A stretch of DNA of 51,111 nucleotides, from NCBI GenBank assembly GCA_902762505.1, contig CACWOQ010000010.1, forward strand, positions 1 through 51,111, written 5' to 3'. Positions within the stretch are counted from its first letter, which is position 1; every line of letters starts with the position of its first letter. Under the pieces are notes generated by a model, which saw only the letters and a list, made by a program, of their open reading frames with translations, searched no databases and was not told where the DNA came from. The translations under genes were made by a program, and so were the position numbers. This stretch comes from an uncultured Ruminococcus sp. GTDB lineage: Bacteria > Bacillota > Clostridia > Oscillospirales > CAG-272. Positions 28,251 through 37,738 of the stretch are shown here, piece after piece.

Positions 28251-29942
28251 ATGGCAACACTAACCGATAAATACGTCGCTCTGCGCTCCGAACAGACCGA
28301 CCCGAGAGTCAGAAGATATCTGACTCCGAAAAGAGTCGTTTTGACTAAAGGCACGGTAAAAAACGAAAGATCTCTTCTCATTGAAAAAGACAATCAGATC
28401 TCATTGAACGAACCCGTGTTCTGCAGTCTGATCAACGGCGAAGACGGTGAAAACGCCGCGGTCCTCGTCGACTACGGTATAGAATTCAGCGGTTCCTCAA
28501 GGATCATGGTCGTATCGGTAGACGGCAACGGCGGTCGTGCGGATATTCTCGTACGTACAGGCGAAAGCGTTATGGAAGCGCTCACTCCGCTCGGAGAAAA
28601 GAACACAACAAACGACCACGCGACCCGTGACCGTGTGATGAACGTCGGTTTCTTCTCAGCAAACGAGACGAACGAATCCGGCTACAGATTCTTATACGTA
28701 GAGCTTTTGACAAAAAAGGCGTCTGTCAACCTCAAAGCGCTTCAGGGAGTGTTTCATTACAGGGATCTCGATTACGTCGGTTCGTTCGAATGCAGCGATA
28801 CGAGACTCAACAAGATCTGGGAAACGGCGGCGTATACCGCCCACCTCAATATGCAGGAATATCTGTGGGACGGCATCAAGCGCGACAGGCTCGTCTGGAT
28901 CGGAGATATGCATACCGAGGTCATGACCATACTTGCAACATTCGGCAAACAGGACGTCGTTCCGAAGTCTCTCGATCTCGTTCGTGATGAAACGCCGATC
29001 GGCACGTGGATGAACGGCATCACGGCGTATTCCATCTGGTGGCTTATGATCCACTACGAATGGTATATGCATTTTGCGGATATCGAATATCTGAAAGAAC
29101 AGCACGAATATATGAGAGCGCTGCTTCTCGAGCTTGTACCGTGTGTCGGTGAGGACGGACAGGAAAATCTTCCCGGTCACCGTTTCCTCGACTGGCCGAA
29201 CAACGCCGACGAAGACGCGAAGCACGCCGGACTGCAGGGTATGCTCAAGCTTGCGTTCGATCAGGGCGCATATCTTATGAGACAGCTCGGCGACGAGGAG
29301 ACGGCGGCAAAATGTGACGAGGCGGGCGAGCGTCTCAAACGATACAAGGCTGACAGCCACGGATCGAAACAGGCGGCGTCGCTTCTGTCACTTTCCGGTC
29401 TGTCCGACGCAAAACAAATCAACGACGAGGTGCTTACGCCCGGCGGCGCGCACGGTTATTCCACCTTTTTCGGCTTCTATACTCTCGCGGCGAAGGCTAA
29501 AGCCGGCGACTACGAAGGCGCGCTCCGCGATATGAAGGAATACTGGGGAGGTATGCTGGACATGGGCGCTACGACGTTCTGGGAGGATTTCGATCTTAAC
29601 TGGATGGAAAACGCCGCGCCGATCAACGAAGTGGTTCCCGAGGGCAAAATCGACATTCACGGCGATTACGGCGCTTATTGCTACGTCAAATTCCGTCACA
29701 GCCTCTGCCACGGCTGGGCTTCCGGTCCGTGTCCATGGCTTTCAAGATACGTACTCGGCGTTCAGGTGACCGAGCCCGGATTCAAAAAGGTACGCATAAC
29801 TCCTCATCTCGGAGACCTTACGTTTGCGAAAGGCACTTATCCGACGCCGTACGGACCGATCGAGATAACGCATTATACCCGTGACGACGGAACGATCAAA
29901 TCTGAGATCCTTATGCCGCAGGAAATAGAATTAGAGGTATGA
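28251..29942 (+). CDS. short GH78-like (alpha-L-rhamnosidase-related) glycosidase
   Basis: A 563-residue protein without signal peptide. The first 170 residues form a compact beta domain. The remainder is the (alpha/alpha)6 catalytic fold and a C-terminal beta domain. The GH78 general-acid motif appears as DGIKRDRLVWIGDM with Asp212, one acid rather than the DE pair of the other two rhamnosidases. TTFWEDFDLNWM carries the second acid, Glu445. HSLCHGWASGPCPWLSRYVLGV is a typical GH78 end of the barrel. It is about 330 residues shorter than the full-length cytosolic paralogue because N-terminal modules are missing. ATG 28251 with AAAGGA upstream is preferred to an in-frame ATG at 28200 that lies upstream of the candidate promoter. 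Specificity may differ from simple rhamnosides. Confidence 0.82.
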   Translation: MATLTDKYVALRSEQTDPRVRRYLTPKRVVLTKGTVKNERSLLIEKDNQISLNEPVFCSLINGEDGENAAVLVDYGIEFSGSSRIMVVSVDGNGGRADILVRTGESVMEALTPLGEKNTTNDHATRDRVMNVGFFSANETNESGYRFLYVELLTKKASVNLKALQGVFHYRDLDYVGSFECSDTRLNKIWETAAYTAHLNMQEYLWDGIKRDRLVWIGDMHTEVMTILATFGKQDVVPKSLDLVRDETPIGTWMNGITAYSIWWLMIHYEWYMHFADIEYLKEQHEYMRALLLELVPCVGEDGQENLPGHRFLDWPNNADEDAKHAGLQGMLKLAFDQGAYLMRQLGDEETAAKCDEAGERLKRYKADSHGSKQAASLLSLSGLSDAKQINDEVLTPGGAHGYSTFFGFYTLAAKAKAGDYEGALRDMKEYWGGMLDMGATTFWEDFDLNWMENAAPINEVVPEGKIDIHGDYGAYCYVKFRHSLCHGWASGPCPWLSRYVLGVQVTEPGFKKVRITPHLGDLTFAKGTYPTPYGPIEITHYTRDDGTIKSEILMPQEIELEV

Positions 29943-29948
29943 TAAAAA

Positions 29949-29972
29949 GGGCTGCCGCAAAAACGGCAGCCC
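29949..29972 (+). other. hairpin after the GH78-like gene
   Basis: A 9-bp stem GGGCTGCCG/CGGCAGCCC with a 6-base A-rich loop lies 6 bp after the stop. There is no U-tract, so it is a weak or attenuating terminator or a message-end stabiliser. Confidence 0.5.
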
Positions 29973-29990
29973 CGATCAATGAGGTGTAAA

Positions 29991-30497
29991 ATGGCTGATC
30001 TTTTGGTTAAGCTGTATGATATAAAGGACTGTCCGGAACTTTACGACGAGCTTGAAAAAAAGGACATCCACATAGTACGCGTCCTGTCTCCGGATAAATT
30101 CAAAGTGCTTGATTTCATCGAGGAAACGTTTTCAAAAGGCTGGAGAAGCGAATGTGAAGCGGGATTCTATAACACTCCCGTCTCGGTATTCGCCGCCGTC
30201 ACGAACAAAAAAGTCATAGGTTTTGCAGCGTACGACGCAACGGCACGCGGATTCTTCGGTCCCACCGGCGTCGCCGCGGAATACCGGCGTATGGGAGTTG
30301 GACGCGCTCTCATGACAAAGTGTTTCATCTCCATGCGTGAATACGGCTACGGCTACGCGATAATCGGCTGGGCTGCCGGCTCCGCAAAGCACTTTTATGA
30401 AGAATATGCCGGTGCCGTAGAAATACCGGATTCGTTTCCCGGAGTTTACAGCAGATACATAAACGTTGTCTGCAAAAACGACAAAGGAGAGAACTGA
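29991..30497 (+). CDS. GNAT-family N-acetyltransferase
   Basis: A 168-residue acetyltransferase of the GNAT fold, acyl acceptor unknown. GFAAYDATARGFFGPTGVAAEYRRMGVGRAL contains the beta4 strand and the Q/RxxGxG/A acetyl-CoA-binding loop (YRRMGVGRAL). The last part AIIGWAAGSAKHFYEEYAGA matches GNAT motif B with the usual Tyr. ATG 29991 has GAGGTG five bases upstream. An in-frame start four codons earlier overlaps that site and is less likely. Its TGA stop shares one base with the start of mnmM, so the pair is translationally coupled. Confidence 0.85.
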   Translation: MADLLVKLYDIKDCPELYDELEKKDIHIVRVLSPDKFKVLDFIEETFSKGWRSECEAGFYNTPVSVFAAVTNKKVIGFAAYDATARGFFGPTGVAAEYRRMGVGRALMTKCFISMREYGYGYAIIGWAAGSAKHFYEEYAGAVEIPDSFPGVYSRYINVVCKNDKGEN

Positions 30498-31042
30498 TGC
30501 AGCTGCTCGACGCCGCAAAATCCTTTTTGAACGGCAGGATCAAGGAAGACGATACGCTTGTGGATTTTACCATGGGCAACGGTCACGACACGGCGTATCT
30601 ATGCTCGCTCGTTCCGAAAGGCACGGTATATGCGTTCGATATACAGAGGGAAGCGCTTGAAAACACGTCGAAGCTGTTATCCGATATGGGATACGGAAAC
30701 GCGACGCTGATACAGGACAGTCACGCAAACATAGCAAAATACGTCAAAAGCTTCAAATGTGGGATGTTCAATCTCGGCTACAGGCCCGGAGGCGACAAAT
30801 CTGTCACCACAATGACAGAAAGCACGCTGAAAGCCGTCACGGACGGTATATCGCTGATGGAAAAGGGCGGCGTGCTCGTCGTTTCCGTGTATCCCGGTCA
30901 CGAAGAAGGAACACGTGAAGGCGAAGCGCTTTACAGGCTTCTGTCGTCATATGATAAGATTTATTATTCTGTGATCCAATACAGGATGATAAATTCACCG
31001 ACGAGCCCGTTCATATTTGCAATAGAAAAATACGACAAATAA
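30497..31042 (+). CDS. mnmM: tRNA 5-aminomethyl-2-thiouridine methyltransferase MnmM (YtqB family)
   Basis: A 181-residue class I SAM methyltransferase that aligns along its whole length with B. subtilis YtqB (MnmM), the enzyme that methylates nm5s2U to mnm5s2U at tRNA position 34 in Gram-positives lacking MnmC. Shared blocks are DFTMGNGHDTAYL (SAM motif I), YAFDIQREALENT (motif II), FNLGYRPGGDKSVTT and FIFAIEKYDK. The assignment rests on recalled YtqB sequence and published function of that family. It ends just before a hairpin at 31041-31071. Confidence 0.85.
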   Translation: MQLLDAAKSFLNGRIKEDDTLVDFTMGNGHDTAYLCSLVPKGTVYAFDIQREALENTSKLLSDMGYGNATLIQDSHANIAKYVKSFKCGMFNLGYRPGGDKSVTTMTESTLKAVTDGISLMEKGGVLVVSVYPGHEEGTREGEALYRLLSSYDKIYYSVIQYRMINSPTSPFIFAIEKYDK

Positions 31043-31071
31043 CGGCCGGCGATCACGCCGACCGTTATTTT
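31041..31071. terminator. terminator between mnmM and the DUF1015 gene
   Basis: Stem AACGG-C-CGGCG / CGCCG-A-CCGTT with a 4-base loop and a C-A mismatch, followed by ATTTT. It sits between two convergent genes and may serve both, more weakly for the minus strand. Confidence 0.65.
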
Positions 31072-32294
31072 CAGTTTATGACTCTCGCTTCAAGGTAGAA
31101 TCGCTTGTCCTTCGCCTCACCCATCGAGAACGTTTTTCTCGGAAGCGCGCCGTCTTTAACAACGGCGGGGAACAGATCGCTTTTTTTCATTCCTTCGAAT
31201 ATGACGCCGACGTTTCCGTTGACGGACAGAGCCTTTATCGAATCAAGCCCGTGGATGTAATCTATGCTGTACTGTCCGCCATCGAGAAATGACTGAAGCT
31301 CGGCTACGGGCAGAGCAGTTCCGGGATCGTTTACGTAGACGGTGCTTGTCTTTCCGTCGGAGACGATATCGTATCTGTAACAGTTTTCCGTGGGATGATC
31401 GCGCACGTCAAGCTTTTCGGAAAGCTCTGCGATAAAGCGTTTTGCAGTTGTATTTCTGATAAGTCTGTATATCGGTTCGAATTCTATGGCTTCATCGTGT
31501 ATATTCACTATCTCAACGAGCGCGTATCTGCACGGCATATCATAAGCTTTGTCGCCGTACTTTGCTTTTATCTCCTCAAAATACGACTTTGCGGCGGCAA
31601 GAGAATGATTTCCGTCACCTACGGTGAAAACAAATCCGTCTTTTTCACAGTTTTCGCAAAGATATTCGTTTATGAGCACGGCTTTTTCCGCGTTTATACC
31701 GAAGCCCTTAATATTGCACGAGCCCTGCATCAGATCGAAATCATACAGCTTATCAAGCCCGGGTCTCATTTTTTCGACGAGATCCGTAAGTCCGTTTGAC
31801 GGATCGTCATAAAACAGCATCACGTGCGGCAGCTCGAGCAGGGCGCCGCGGCGCACCTTCACACGCGCCGGGATACGTTCTGTCACGGTCGCCTCGCTCG
31901 ATCTTATAAGGGCTTTGCTGCCCTTGGTATATTCAAAATCGCACAGGTCGATCATCCCGACGATACCGCGCCTGATTCTGCCGTTTGACGGAAGAGTACG
32001 TTCGACGTATATCATGCCGTTATAACCGAACGTCAGCTCTTTTTCCCGGTATTCACACATTTTTTCGTGAATAGACGAAATCATTTCATCGGCTTTGTCG
32101 AGATATACCTCGGGGACGATCAGGTTCAGCGCGGACGGGGAATCTCCCGCGATCTGTCTCGCACGCTCCCAGTATTGCGGCTCCGACGTGAACTGATCGC
32201 ACGCGATTACAGAATATTTTTTCATTGCCGCGACGTCATTGAGAAAGCCGGGCAAAAGTATTTGCGAAGAATAGAAAACTTTTTTATCCGCCAT
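31071..32294 (-). CDS. DUF1015 family protein
   Basis: A 407-residue cytosolic protein of family DUF1015, function not established. Recognised blocks are MKKYSVIACDQFTSEPQYWERA in the N-terminal part, DLCDFEYTKGSKALIRSSEATV in the middle, and VGDGNHSLAAAKSYFE, the family's DGxHR-like motif, near residue 235. DUF1015 genes often lie near serA/serC in other genomes, but no serine-biosynthesis gene is here. ATG 32294 follows GAGGTG closely; an upstream GTG at 32306 overlaps that site. It has its own TATAAT promoter, divergent from alaS. Confidence 0.82.
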   Translation of the reverse strand: MADKKVFYSSQILLPGFLNDVAAMKKYSVIACDQFTSEPQYWERARQIAGDSPSALNLIVPEVYLDKADEMISSIHEKMCEYREKELTFGYNGMIYVERTLPSNGRIRRGIVGMIDLCDFEYTKGSKALIRSSEATVTERIPARVKVRRGALLELPHVMLFYDDPSNGLTDLVEKMRPGLDKLYDFDLMQGSCNIKGFGINAEKAVLINEYLCENCEKDGFVFTVGDGNHSLAAAKSYFEEIKAKYGDKAYDMPCRYALVEIVNIHDEAIEFEPIYRLIRNTTAKRFIAELSEKLDVRDHPTENCYRYDIVSDGKTSTVYVNDPGTALPVAELQSFLDGGQYSIDYIHGLDSIKALSVNGNVGVIFEGMKKSDLFPAVVKDGALPRKTFSMGEAKDKRFYLEARVIN

Positions 32295-32323
32295 ATCGCA
32301 CCTCACTCGTAAAAACTGATGAT

Positions 32324-32352
32324 ATTATAACACGATAGAATTGAAAATGCAA
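32324..32352 (-). promoter_or_regulatory. promoter of DUF1015 gene
   Basis: On the minus strand there is TTGCAT (32352-32347), a 17-bp spacer and TATAAT (32329-32324). Confidence 0.7.
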
Positions 32353-32381
32353 GAATTTTTTTAAAATATGGCGAAAACGTC

Positions 32382-32410
32382 TTGATTTTTGCGCGTTTGT
32401 TTGATATAAT
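32382..32410 (+). promoter_or_regulatory. sigma-A promoter of alaS operon
   Basis: TTGATT (32382-32387), a 17-bp spacer and TATAAT (32405-32410). The leader is under 30 bases, too short for a T-box. Confidence 0.85.
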
Positions 32411-32445
32411 AAGACGATTAAAATTCCAATGAGGTGTTACAGTTA

Positions 32446-35088
32446 ATGAAATGGACATCGTTAAACGATCTTCGTGAATCGTATCTGTCATTTTTTGAAA
32501 GCAAAGGCCATCTGCGCCATAAGAGTTTTCCGCTCATTCCGCCGGCAGACGACAAATCTCTGCTTCTGATCAACGCCGGCATGGCTCCGCTCAAGAAGTA
32601 TTTCAAGGGCGAGGAAGAGCCGCCGAGACACAGAATGACGACCTGTCAGAAATGCATAAGAACTCCCGATATCGAGCGCGTCGGCAAGACCGCCCGTCAC
32701 GGCACGTTCTTCGAAATGCTCGGAAACTTCAGCTTCGGTGATTATTTCAAGCGTGAAGCCACCGCGTGGGCGTGGGAATATCTTACTAAAGTTCTCGAGA
32801 TCCCGGAGGACAGGCTCTGGGTTACTATTTACGAGGATGACGACGAGGCGTTCGACATATGGACGAAGCAGAACGGCGTCCCCGCAGACAGGATCGTAAG
32901 ACTCGGCAAGGAAGACAACTTCTGGGAAATCGGCTCCGGTCCCTGCGGTCCCTGCTCCGAGATACATTTTGACCGCGGACCCGGTTTCGGCTGCGGCAGA
33001 CCCGACTGCGCCGGCGTCACCTGCGACTGCGACCGAGTTATCGAAATATGGAACCTCGTTTTCACGCAGTTTGACGGAGACGGCAACGGCAATTATACTC
33101 CTCTCGCAAAACCGAACATAGACACCGGTATGGGCCTTGAAAGACTCGCAGTCGTTATGCAGGGCGTCAACAACCTCTTTGAGGTCGACACCGTGCAGAA
33201 CATAATGAAAGCGATAAGCGACAAAGCCGGGATTAAATACGGCGAGGATGAAAAGTCCGACGTTGCGCTGCGCGTTATCACAGACCACATAAGAAGCACC
33301 TGCTTCCTTGTTTGCGACGGCGTCATCCCGTCGAACGAAGGCAGAGGATACGTTCTGAGAAGGCTCCTCCGCCGCGCCGCGAGATACGGAAGGCTTCTCG
33401 GGATCAAGGATACTTTCTTATCCGATATCGTTCCCGTCGTCGCGCACGAAAATCTTACCGCGTATCCCGAGCTTACCGAAAAGCTTGACTACATCAGAAA
33501 GATCGTATCCATCGAGGAAGAGAAGTTCTCGAAGACGATCGACGCCGGCACAGATATACTCAACAGCATTATAGAAAAAACGCTCGCCTCCGGCAACAGG
33601 ATGCTGCCCGGCGAGGACGTATTCAAGCTCAACGATACCTTCGGATTCCCGCTCGATCTTACGCGCGAGATCGCCGAGGAAAAGGGTCTTGAGATCGATG
33701 AAGAAGGCTTTGCGGCTCTTATGAACGAGCAGAAGATGAGAGCGAGAAAAGCCCGCGCCGATAAAGGTGATTTCGGCTGGGCTACAGATACTCTCGAGCT
33801 CGGAGACGTGTCCGAAAAGACTGTATTCACCGGTTATACCGAGACGGAGACCGAAGCGAAAGTAGTCGCACTTGTCGACGCGGACGTCAACGAAGTCACA
33901 GGCACGAAAGAAGGCGGCAAAGTCGTCGTCGTTCTCGACAGAACGCCCTTCTACGGCGAAGGCGGCGGTCAGGTCGGCGATACCGGTACGATCACAGCCG
34001 ACGGACTTACGATAAAGATCACCGACACAAAGAAAACGAACGACGGTATTTACCTCCATATCGGAGAGATAACGGAAGGCTCCGTTTCCGTCGGTGACAC
34101 AGTATGTGCGAAAATAGACGCGGACAGACGCGCGTCCATCAAACGCAACCACAGCGCGGCGCATTTACTGCAGGCGGCGCTTCGTCAGGTACTCGGCACT
34201 CACGTCGAGCAGGCGGGTTCATACGTAGACGAGCGCAGAGTCCGCTTTGACTTCTCGCATTACACCGCGATGACAAAGGATGAGATTTCAGCCGTTGAGA
34301 GCATAGTAAACGAGAAGATCCTCGAGGCTCTTCCCGTTACCACGGTCGAGACGGATATCGAATCCGCGAAAAAAGCCGGAGCGATGGCGCTGTTCGGAGA
34401 GAAGTACGGTTCCGTAGTTCGCATGGTAAAAATGGGCGACTTTTCGACCGAGCTTTGCGGCGGTACGCATCTGTCAAACACGGCGGAAGCCGGACTGTTC
34501 AAAATTATTTCGGAATCGTCTGTCGCATCAGGCGTCAGACGAATCGAAGGAACGACCGGTAAAGGAGTTCTCGAGCTTATCGCGGAGCAGACGGCTCTTA
34601 TCGAAAACACAGCGCGCGAGCTCAAGATACAGAATCCGCACGATATTGATAAACGCGCCGCTCAGCTTTCCGCAGAGCTCAAGGCGGAGAAAGCGGAGCG
34701 CGAGAAGCTCAACGACAAGCTCGCGGCGTCCGCCGTTGAGGCTCTGCTCAACAACAGGCAGAAAGCCGGAAAGTTCACGCTTATCGCCGGTCAGACGAAC
34801 GGTCTTTCCGTCAACGCCGTACGCGGCGTGCTCGACAGGATAAAGTCCGAGCCCGATACGGTCGCGGTCATATCGACCTGCGCCGACGGCAGATATAATC
34901 TCATAGTTTCCGCAAGCGACGGAGCGGTAAAGCTCGGCGCAAATTCAGGGAAGATCATAAAAGCCCTCTGCGAGATAGTCGGCGGTGGCGGCGGCGGCAG
35001 ACCCGACAGCGCGACTGCAGGCGTCAAGGACGGCGGCAAGCTTCCCGAAGCATTTGAAAAATTGCCTGACATATTAGGCAACATATAA
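32446..35088 (+). CDS. alaS: alanyl-tRNA synthetase
   Basis: An 880-residue class II synthetase charging tRNA-Ala. The catalytic core begins [13 protein letters not shown] and contains [35 protein letters not shown] and [10 protein letters not shown]. The editing domain has the zinc-binding sets RNHSAAHLL (His569, His573) and CGGTH (Cys671, His675). The C-terminal domain ends [21 protein letters not shown], as in the family. Full length is normal. ATG 32446 with GAGGTG upstream is preferred to the in-frame TTG at 32434. Followed at 20 bp by mscL, making an alaS-mscL-HIT operon. Confidence 0.97.
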   Translation: MKWTSLNDLRESYLSFFESKGHLRHKSFPLIPPADDKSLLLINAGMAPLKKYFKGEEEPPRHRMTTCQKCIRTPDIERVGKTARHGTFFEMLGNFSFGDYFKREATAWAWEYLTKVLEIPEDRLWVTIYEDDDEAFDIWTKQNGVPADRIVRLGKEDNFWEIGSGPCGPCSEIHFDRGPGFGCGRPDCAGVTCDCDRVIEIWNLVFTQFDGDGNGNYTPLAKPNIDTGMGLERLAVVMQGVNNLFEVDTVQNIMKAISDKAGIKYGEDEKSDVALRVITDHIRSTCFLVCDGVIPSNEGRGYVLRRLLRRAARYGRLLGIKDTFLSDIVPVVAHENLTAYPELTEKLDYIRKIVSIEEEKFSKTIDAGTDILNSIIEKTLASGNRMLPGEDVFKLNDTFGFPLDLTREIAEEKGLEIDEEGFAALMNEQKMRARKARADKGDFGWATDTLELGDVSEKTVFTGYTETETEAKVVALVDADVNEVTGTKEGGKVVVVLDRTPFYGEGGGQVGDTGTITADGLTIKITDTKKTNDGIYLHIGEITEGSVSVGDTVCAKIDADRRASIKRNHSAAHLLQAALRQVLGTHVEQAGSYVDERRVRFDFSHYTAMTKDEISAVESIVNEKILEALPVTTVETDIESAKKAGAMALFGEKYGSVVRMVKMGDFSTELCGGTHLSNTAEAGLFKIISESSVASGVRRIEGTTGKGVLELIAEQTALIENTARELKIQNPHDIDKRAAQLSAELKAEKAEREKLNDKLAASAVEALLNNRQKAGKFTLIAGQTNGLSVNAVRGVLDRIKSEPDTVAVISTCADGRYNLIVSASDGAVKLGANSGKIIKALCEIVGGGGGGRPDSATAGVKDGGKLPEAFEKLPDILGNI

Positions 35089-35108
35089 AAAAACAGGAGG
35101 TCAGTAAA

Positions 35109-35588
35109 ATGGCGGAAGAAAAGAAGGGATTCTTTAAAGAATTCAAAGAATTCATCTCCAAGGGCAACATAATCGACATGGCTGTAGGCGTTGTCATAGG
35201 CGGAGCGTTCGGTAAGATCGTTACCAGCCTTGTCAACGATATCGTAATGCCTCCCATAGGCATGGCGATAGGCGGCGTTGATTTTGCCAATCTCAAAGCC
35301 ACGATCCAGCAGGCACAGCTTGATGAGGCGGGCGAGGTCATCAAGGAAGCCGTTACCATCAACTACGGCAACTTCATCCAGACCATACTCGAATTCATCA
35401 TCATCGCTCTCTGCATCTTCCTCGTTCTTAAAGGCATCATGAAGGCGAAAGCCCTTGCCGAAAAGGCGAAGAAGCAGGAAGAGGAAGCGGCGCCCGCTCC
35501 CGAACCCGAGCTCGAACCCGTTGCCGAGCCCGAGCCCAGCGAAGAAGTTCTCCTTCTCCGTGAGATCAGAGACTCTTTGAAGAAATAA
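35109..35588 (+). CDS. mscL: large-conductance mechanosensitive channel MscL
   Basis: A 159-residue homopentameric membrane channel that opens under membrane tension to release solutes during osmotic downshock. The first helix [21 protein letters not shown] and the pore [19 protein letters not shown] are highly conserved. Helix 2 is [19 protein letters not shown]. The C-terminal helix carries an unusual Pro/Glu-rich linker ([21 protein letters not shown]) before [12 protein letters not shown], which makes it a little longer than E. coli MscL (136). Ribosome site ACAGGAGG lies 10 bases upstream. Confidence 0.96.
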   Translation: MAEEKKGFFKEFKEFISKGNIIDMAVGVVIGGAFGKIVTSLVNDIVMPPIGMAIGGVDFANLKATIQQAQLDEAGEVIKEAVTINYGNFIQTILEFIIIALCIFLVLKGIMKAKALAEKAKKQEEEAAPAPEPELEPVAEPEPSEEVLLLREIRDSLKK

Positions 35589-35929
35589 TGACGGACTGCT
35601 TATTCTGCAAGATCGCAGAAGGGAAGATACCCTCGCAAAAGGTATACGAGGATGATGAGATTCTCGCTTTCCGCGATATAAATCCGCAGGCGAAAACTCA
35701 TATACTCGTTATTCCGAAGCAGCACATCGGCTCATGTGCGGAAATAAATGAACAAAACAGCAGACTCATAGCAAAGATCTTTGAAGTGATCCCGAAGATC
35801 GCCGAAAAAGAAGGTCTTTCAAACGGGTTCCGCGTTATATCAAACGCGGGTCCTGATGCGTGTCAGAGTGTTCATCACATTCATTTTCACGTACTGGGCG
35901 GTCAGCAGATGGCTGAAAAAATGGCATAA
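35588..35929 (+). CDS. HIT-family nucleotide hydrolase (HinT-like)
   Basis: A 113-residue histidine-triad protein that hydrolyses AMP-linked substrates such as aminoacyl-adenylates and AMP-lysine. The triad is in HHIHFHVLGG near the C-terminus. DCLFCKIAEGKIPSQKVYEDD at the start and ILVIPKQHI are standard for the branch. Length matches HinT (about 115-120). The start overlaps the mscL stop by one base (TAATG). Placement behind alaS is notable, since HinT can remove aminoacyl-adenylates, but this may be chance. Confidence 0.93.
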   Translation: MTDCLFCKIAEGKIPSQKVYEDDEILAFRDINPQAKTHILVIPKQHIGSCAEINEQNSRLIAKIFEVIPKIAEKEGLSNGFRVISNAGPDACQSVHHIHFHVLGGQQMAEKMA

Positions 35930-35958
35930 GAAAAGCGCTCCTCTCGGAGCGCTTTTCT
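35929..35958. terminator. bidirectional intrinsic terminator
   Basis: A perfect 13-bp stem AGAAAAGCGCTCC/GGAGCGCTTTTCT with loop TCTC lies between the convergent HIT gene and solute-binding lipoprotein gene. Confidence 0.85.
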
Positions 35959-35965
35959 ATTCTTG

Positions 35966-37459
35966 TTATAAAGCCGAAGCCTTGTATGCTTCAATATATT
36001 TGGTAATGGCTCTGTTAGTTCCTTTGGATACGCTCTTGTACCACTTCGCAAATGAACCGGTACCTTTCTTTATCTGCTGGATAAAGGAGTCGTCGATGGT
36101 GTTCCAGCGTGCATAGTAACCGAGATCCCAGAGTCTGTTTCTGAACGCGATATCTATCATTTCGAACGAATCCGCGTCACGCTGATATTTGCCCTTCAGG
36201 GTCTGCTCGTAGTAAGCGGGAGTTACGCGCTTGTAGGACTCATAGCAGAGAGCTTCGAGAGCATAACCGGTGAAAGCGGTTTCTTTGTTCATAACGGGTA
36301 TCACAAACAGAGAAGCGCCATGGTAAACGTAGGAATAATAATCTTTCTGGTTTGTATCATACTTCGGGTTGGGAAGTACACCGTAGTCAGCATCCATCTC
36401 CCTGAATCCGGCTAAGTTAGAGGCGTTGGTAAGAAGGAAGATGCAGCGATTCTCGTGAAACGCTTTGGTAGACGCAAAACCTTCACCGGCGGAGAAGGGA
36501 GGAACGTCAAGGTAATCATGGCTGTCTATAGTTTTGTTATCGGTTCTTGTGATATTGTATATTTTGTCGATGATCGCGATATTCTTGTCTGTGCTCAGAT
36601 CAAGGTAAGGCATGTCATCCTGGTCCTTCTGAACTATGCGTCCGCCTGCTCCGAAGAAGAAGGAGAGATATGCTTCAATCTGAATGCCCATACCGAAGGT
36701 GTCGTCTACGCCGACCTTGGAGTCACCGTTGTCAACGTAACCGTATTCCTTGATGACGTCGTTCAGCATATCGAGTGTCCAGGTTCCGTTACGCACAGCA
36801 TCGTAGAAGTTCGGCAGATCGTAGTCCGCGGCGAGCTTCTTGTTGAACATCATGAGGAACGTACCTGCGTTCGCTTTGGTGGAAATATCGCCCGTGATGT
36901 AGAACAGCTTGTTGTCAATCGACAGACCTTCATAAAGGCCCTGGTCCCAGTAATGCTTTTTGAGATCGAGATTTTCAATTGTGGTAAGGTCCCGGAAAAT
37001 GTTTTCGGATGCGAGCGGACACGCTTTGAACGCGTTGAACGCGGCTACGTGATAATCGTTCGTACCGGATTTATAAGCATTTTTCAGAGTGGTGCTGACG
37101 TCGCTGTCGTAAACAACTTCGATCTTGATTCCGTAATTCTCTTCAACAGCAAGGTTTCTGTTGTAGATCGCTGAATTGACGGGATCGTCCGAATCCTCCT
37201 CAACGAAAAGGTCATCAGCCGGCCAGAAGTCGTCGTTTGCAAGGATCGTAAGGGTTTTACCCTTGAACTGGGCTCCGTTTTCGATAACGTCGGGATCCAT
37301 TATATAATTAGGATCCTGTGTTTCTTCAGGTTCTGTGTCGGAGCCCTGAGTCTGCTCGGACGAATTGCTTTTCGTATCGGCCGGGGTGCTGTTCGCGCAG
37401 GAAACGAACGCCGATACTGCGAACAATACGCAGAGCAGGATAACGAGTATTTTTTTCAT
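35966..37459 (-). CDS. extracellular solute-binding lipoprotein, no permease nearby
   Basis: A 497-residue ABC-type substrate-binding protein, family 1-like. The signal peptide ends FVSC with Cys21, followed by a Ser/Thr/Glu-rich linker. GKTLTILANDDFWPADD begins the first lobe, and LKNAYKSGTNDYHVAAFNAF and GTWTLDMLNDVIKEYG are patterns seen in sugar-binding members of Clostridia. The start has a strong AGGAGG. It is third in an operon after the ligase and acyl carrier protein, 28 bp after the latter, and lacks any permease gene beside it. It may pair with a transporter elsewhere or act as a free binding lipoprotein. The ligand is unknown. Confidence 0.8.
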   Translation of the reverse strand: MKKILVILLCVLFAVSAFVSCANSTPADTKSNSSEQTQGSDTEPEETQDPNYIMDPDVIENGAQFKGKTLTILANDDFWPADDLFVEEDSDDPVNSAIYNRNLAVEENYGIKIEVVYDSDVSTTLKNAYKSGTNDYHVAAFNAFKACPLASENIFRDLTTIENLDLKKHYWDQGLYEGLSIDNKLFYITGDISTKANAGTFLMMFNKKLAADYDLPNFYDAVRNGTWTLDMLNDVIKEYGYVDNGDSKVGVDDTFGMGIQIEAYLSFFFGAGGRIVQKDQDDMPYLDLSTDKNIAIIDKIYNITRTDNKTIDSHDYLDVPPFSAGEGFASTKAFHENRCIFLLTNASNLAGFREMDADYGVLPNPKYDTNQKDYYSYVYHGASLFVIPVMNKETAFTGYALEALCYESYKRVTPAYYEQTLKGKYQRDADSFEMIDIAFRNRLWDLGYYARWNTIDDSFIQQIKKGTGSFAKWYKSVSKGTNRAITKYIEAYKASAL

Positions 37460-37486
37460 TCTTATCCTCCTAAAAAATATTTCAGA

Positions 37487-37720
37487 TTATTTGCCGGAAA
37501 CGAGCCCGGATAAGTATTCAACGACGTCATTTACGGTTATGAAGCTCTGTAAAGCGTCATCGTCGATTTCAATGCCGTATTCATCTTCGCAGTATAGAAC
37601 GAGGTCGGCAAGTTCAAGCGAGTTTATGCCGAGATCGTTGGCGAGATTCGCCTCGGGCTTGATCAGATCGGGATCGATCTCAAGTTTACTGACGAGAAGC
37701 TGTTTGAATTCTTCGTACAT
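37487..37720 (-). CDS. acyl carrier protein
   Basis: A 77-residue acidic acyl carrier protein that takes a phosphopantetheine arm on Ser34. The attachment motif reads LGINSLELADL; canonical fatty-acid ACPs have DSL, and here Asp is replaced by Asn33. Helix II is followed by EDEYGIEIDDDAL and the end FITVNDVVEYLSGL, normal for the fold. It lies 18 bp after an AMP-forming ligase on the same strand, which suggests a dedicated carrier loaded by that ligase, rather than the housekeeping AcpP of fatty acid synthesis (no fab genes here). Confidence 0.9.
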   Translation of the reverse strand: MYEEFKQLLVSKLEIDPDLIKPEANLANDLGINSLELADLVLYCEDEYGIEIDDDALQSFITVNDVVEYLSGLVSGK

Positions 37721-37738
37721 GATTAACCTCCAATTAAA

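Noticed and set aside
32411..32445. Possible T-box riboswitch upstream of alaS
   Set aside because: The promoter TATAAT is at 32405-32410, leaving a leader of about 30 bases, with no room for a T-box stem or antiterminator.
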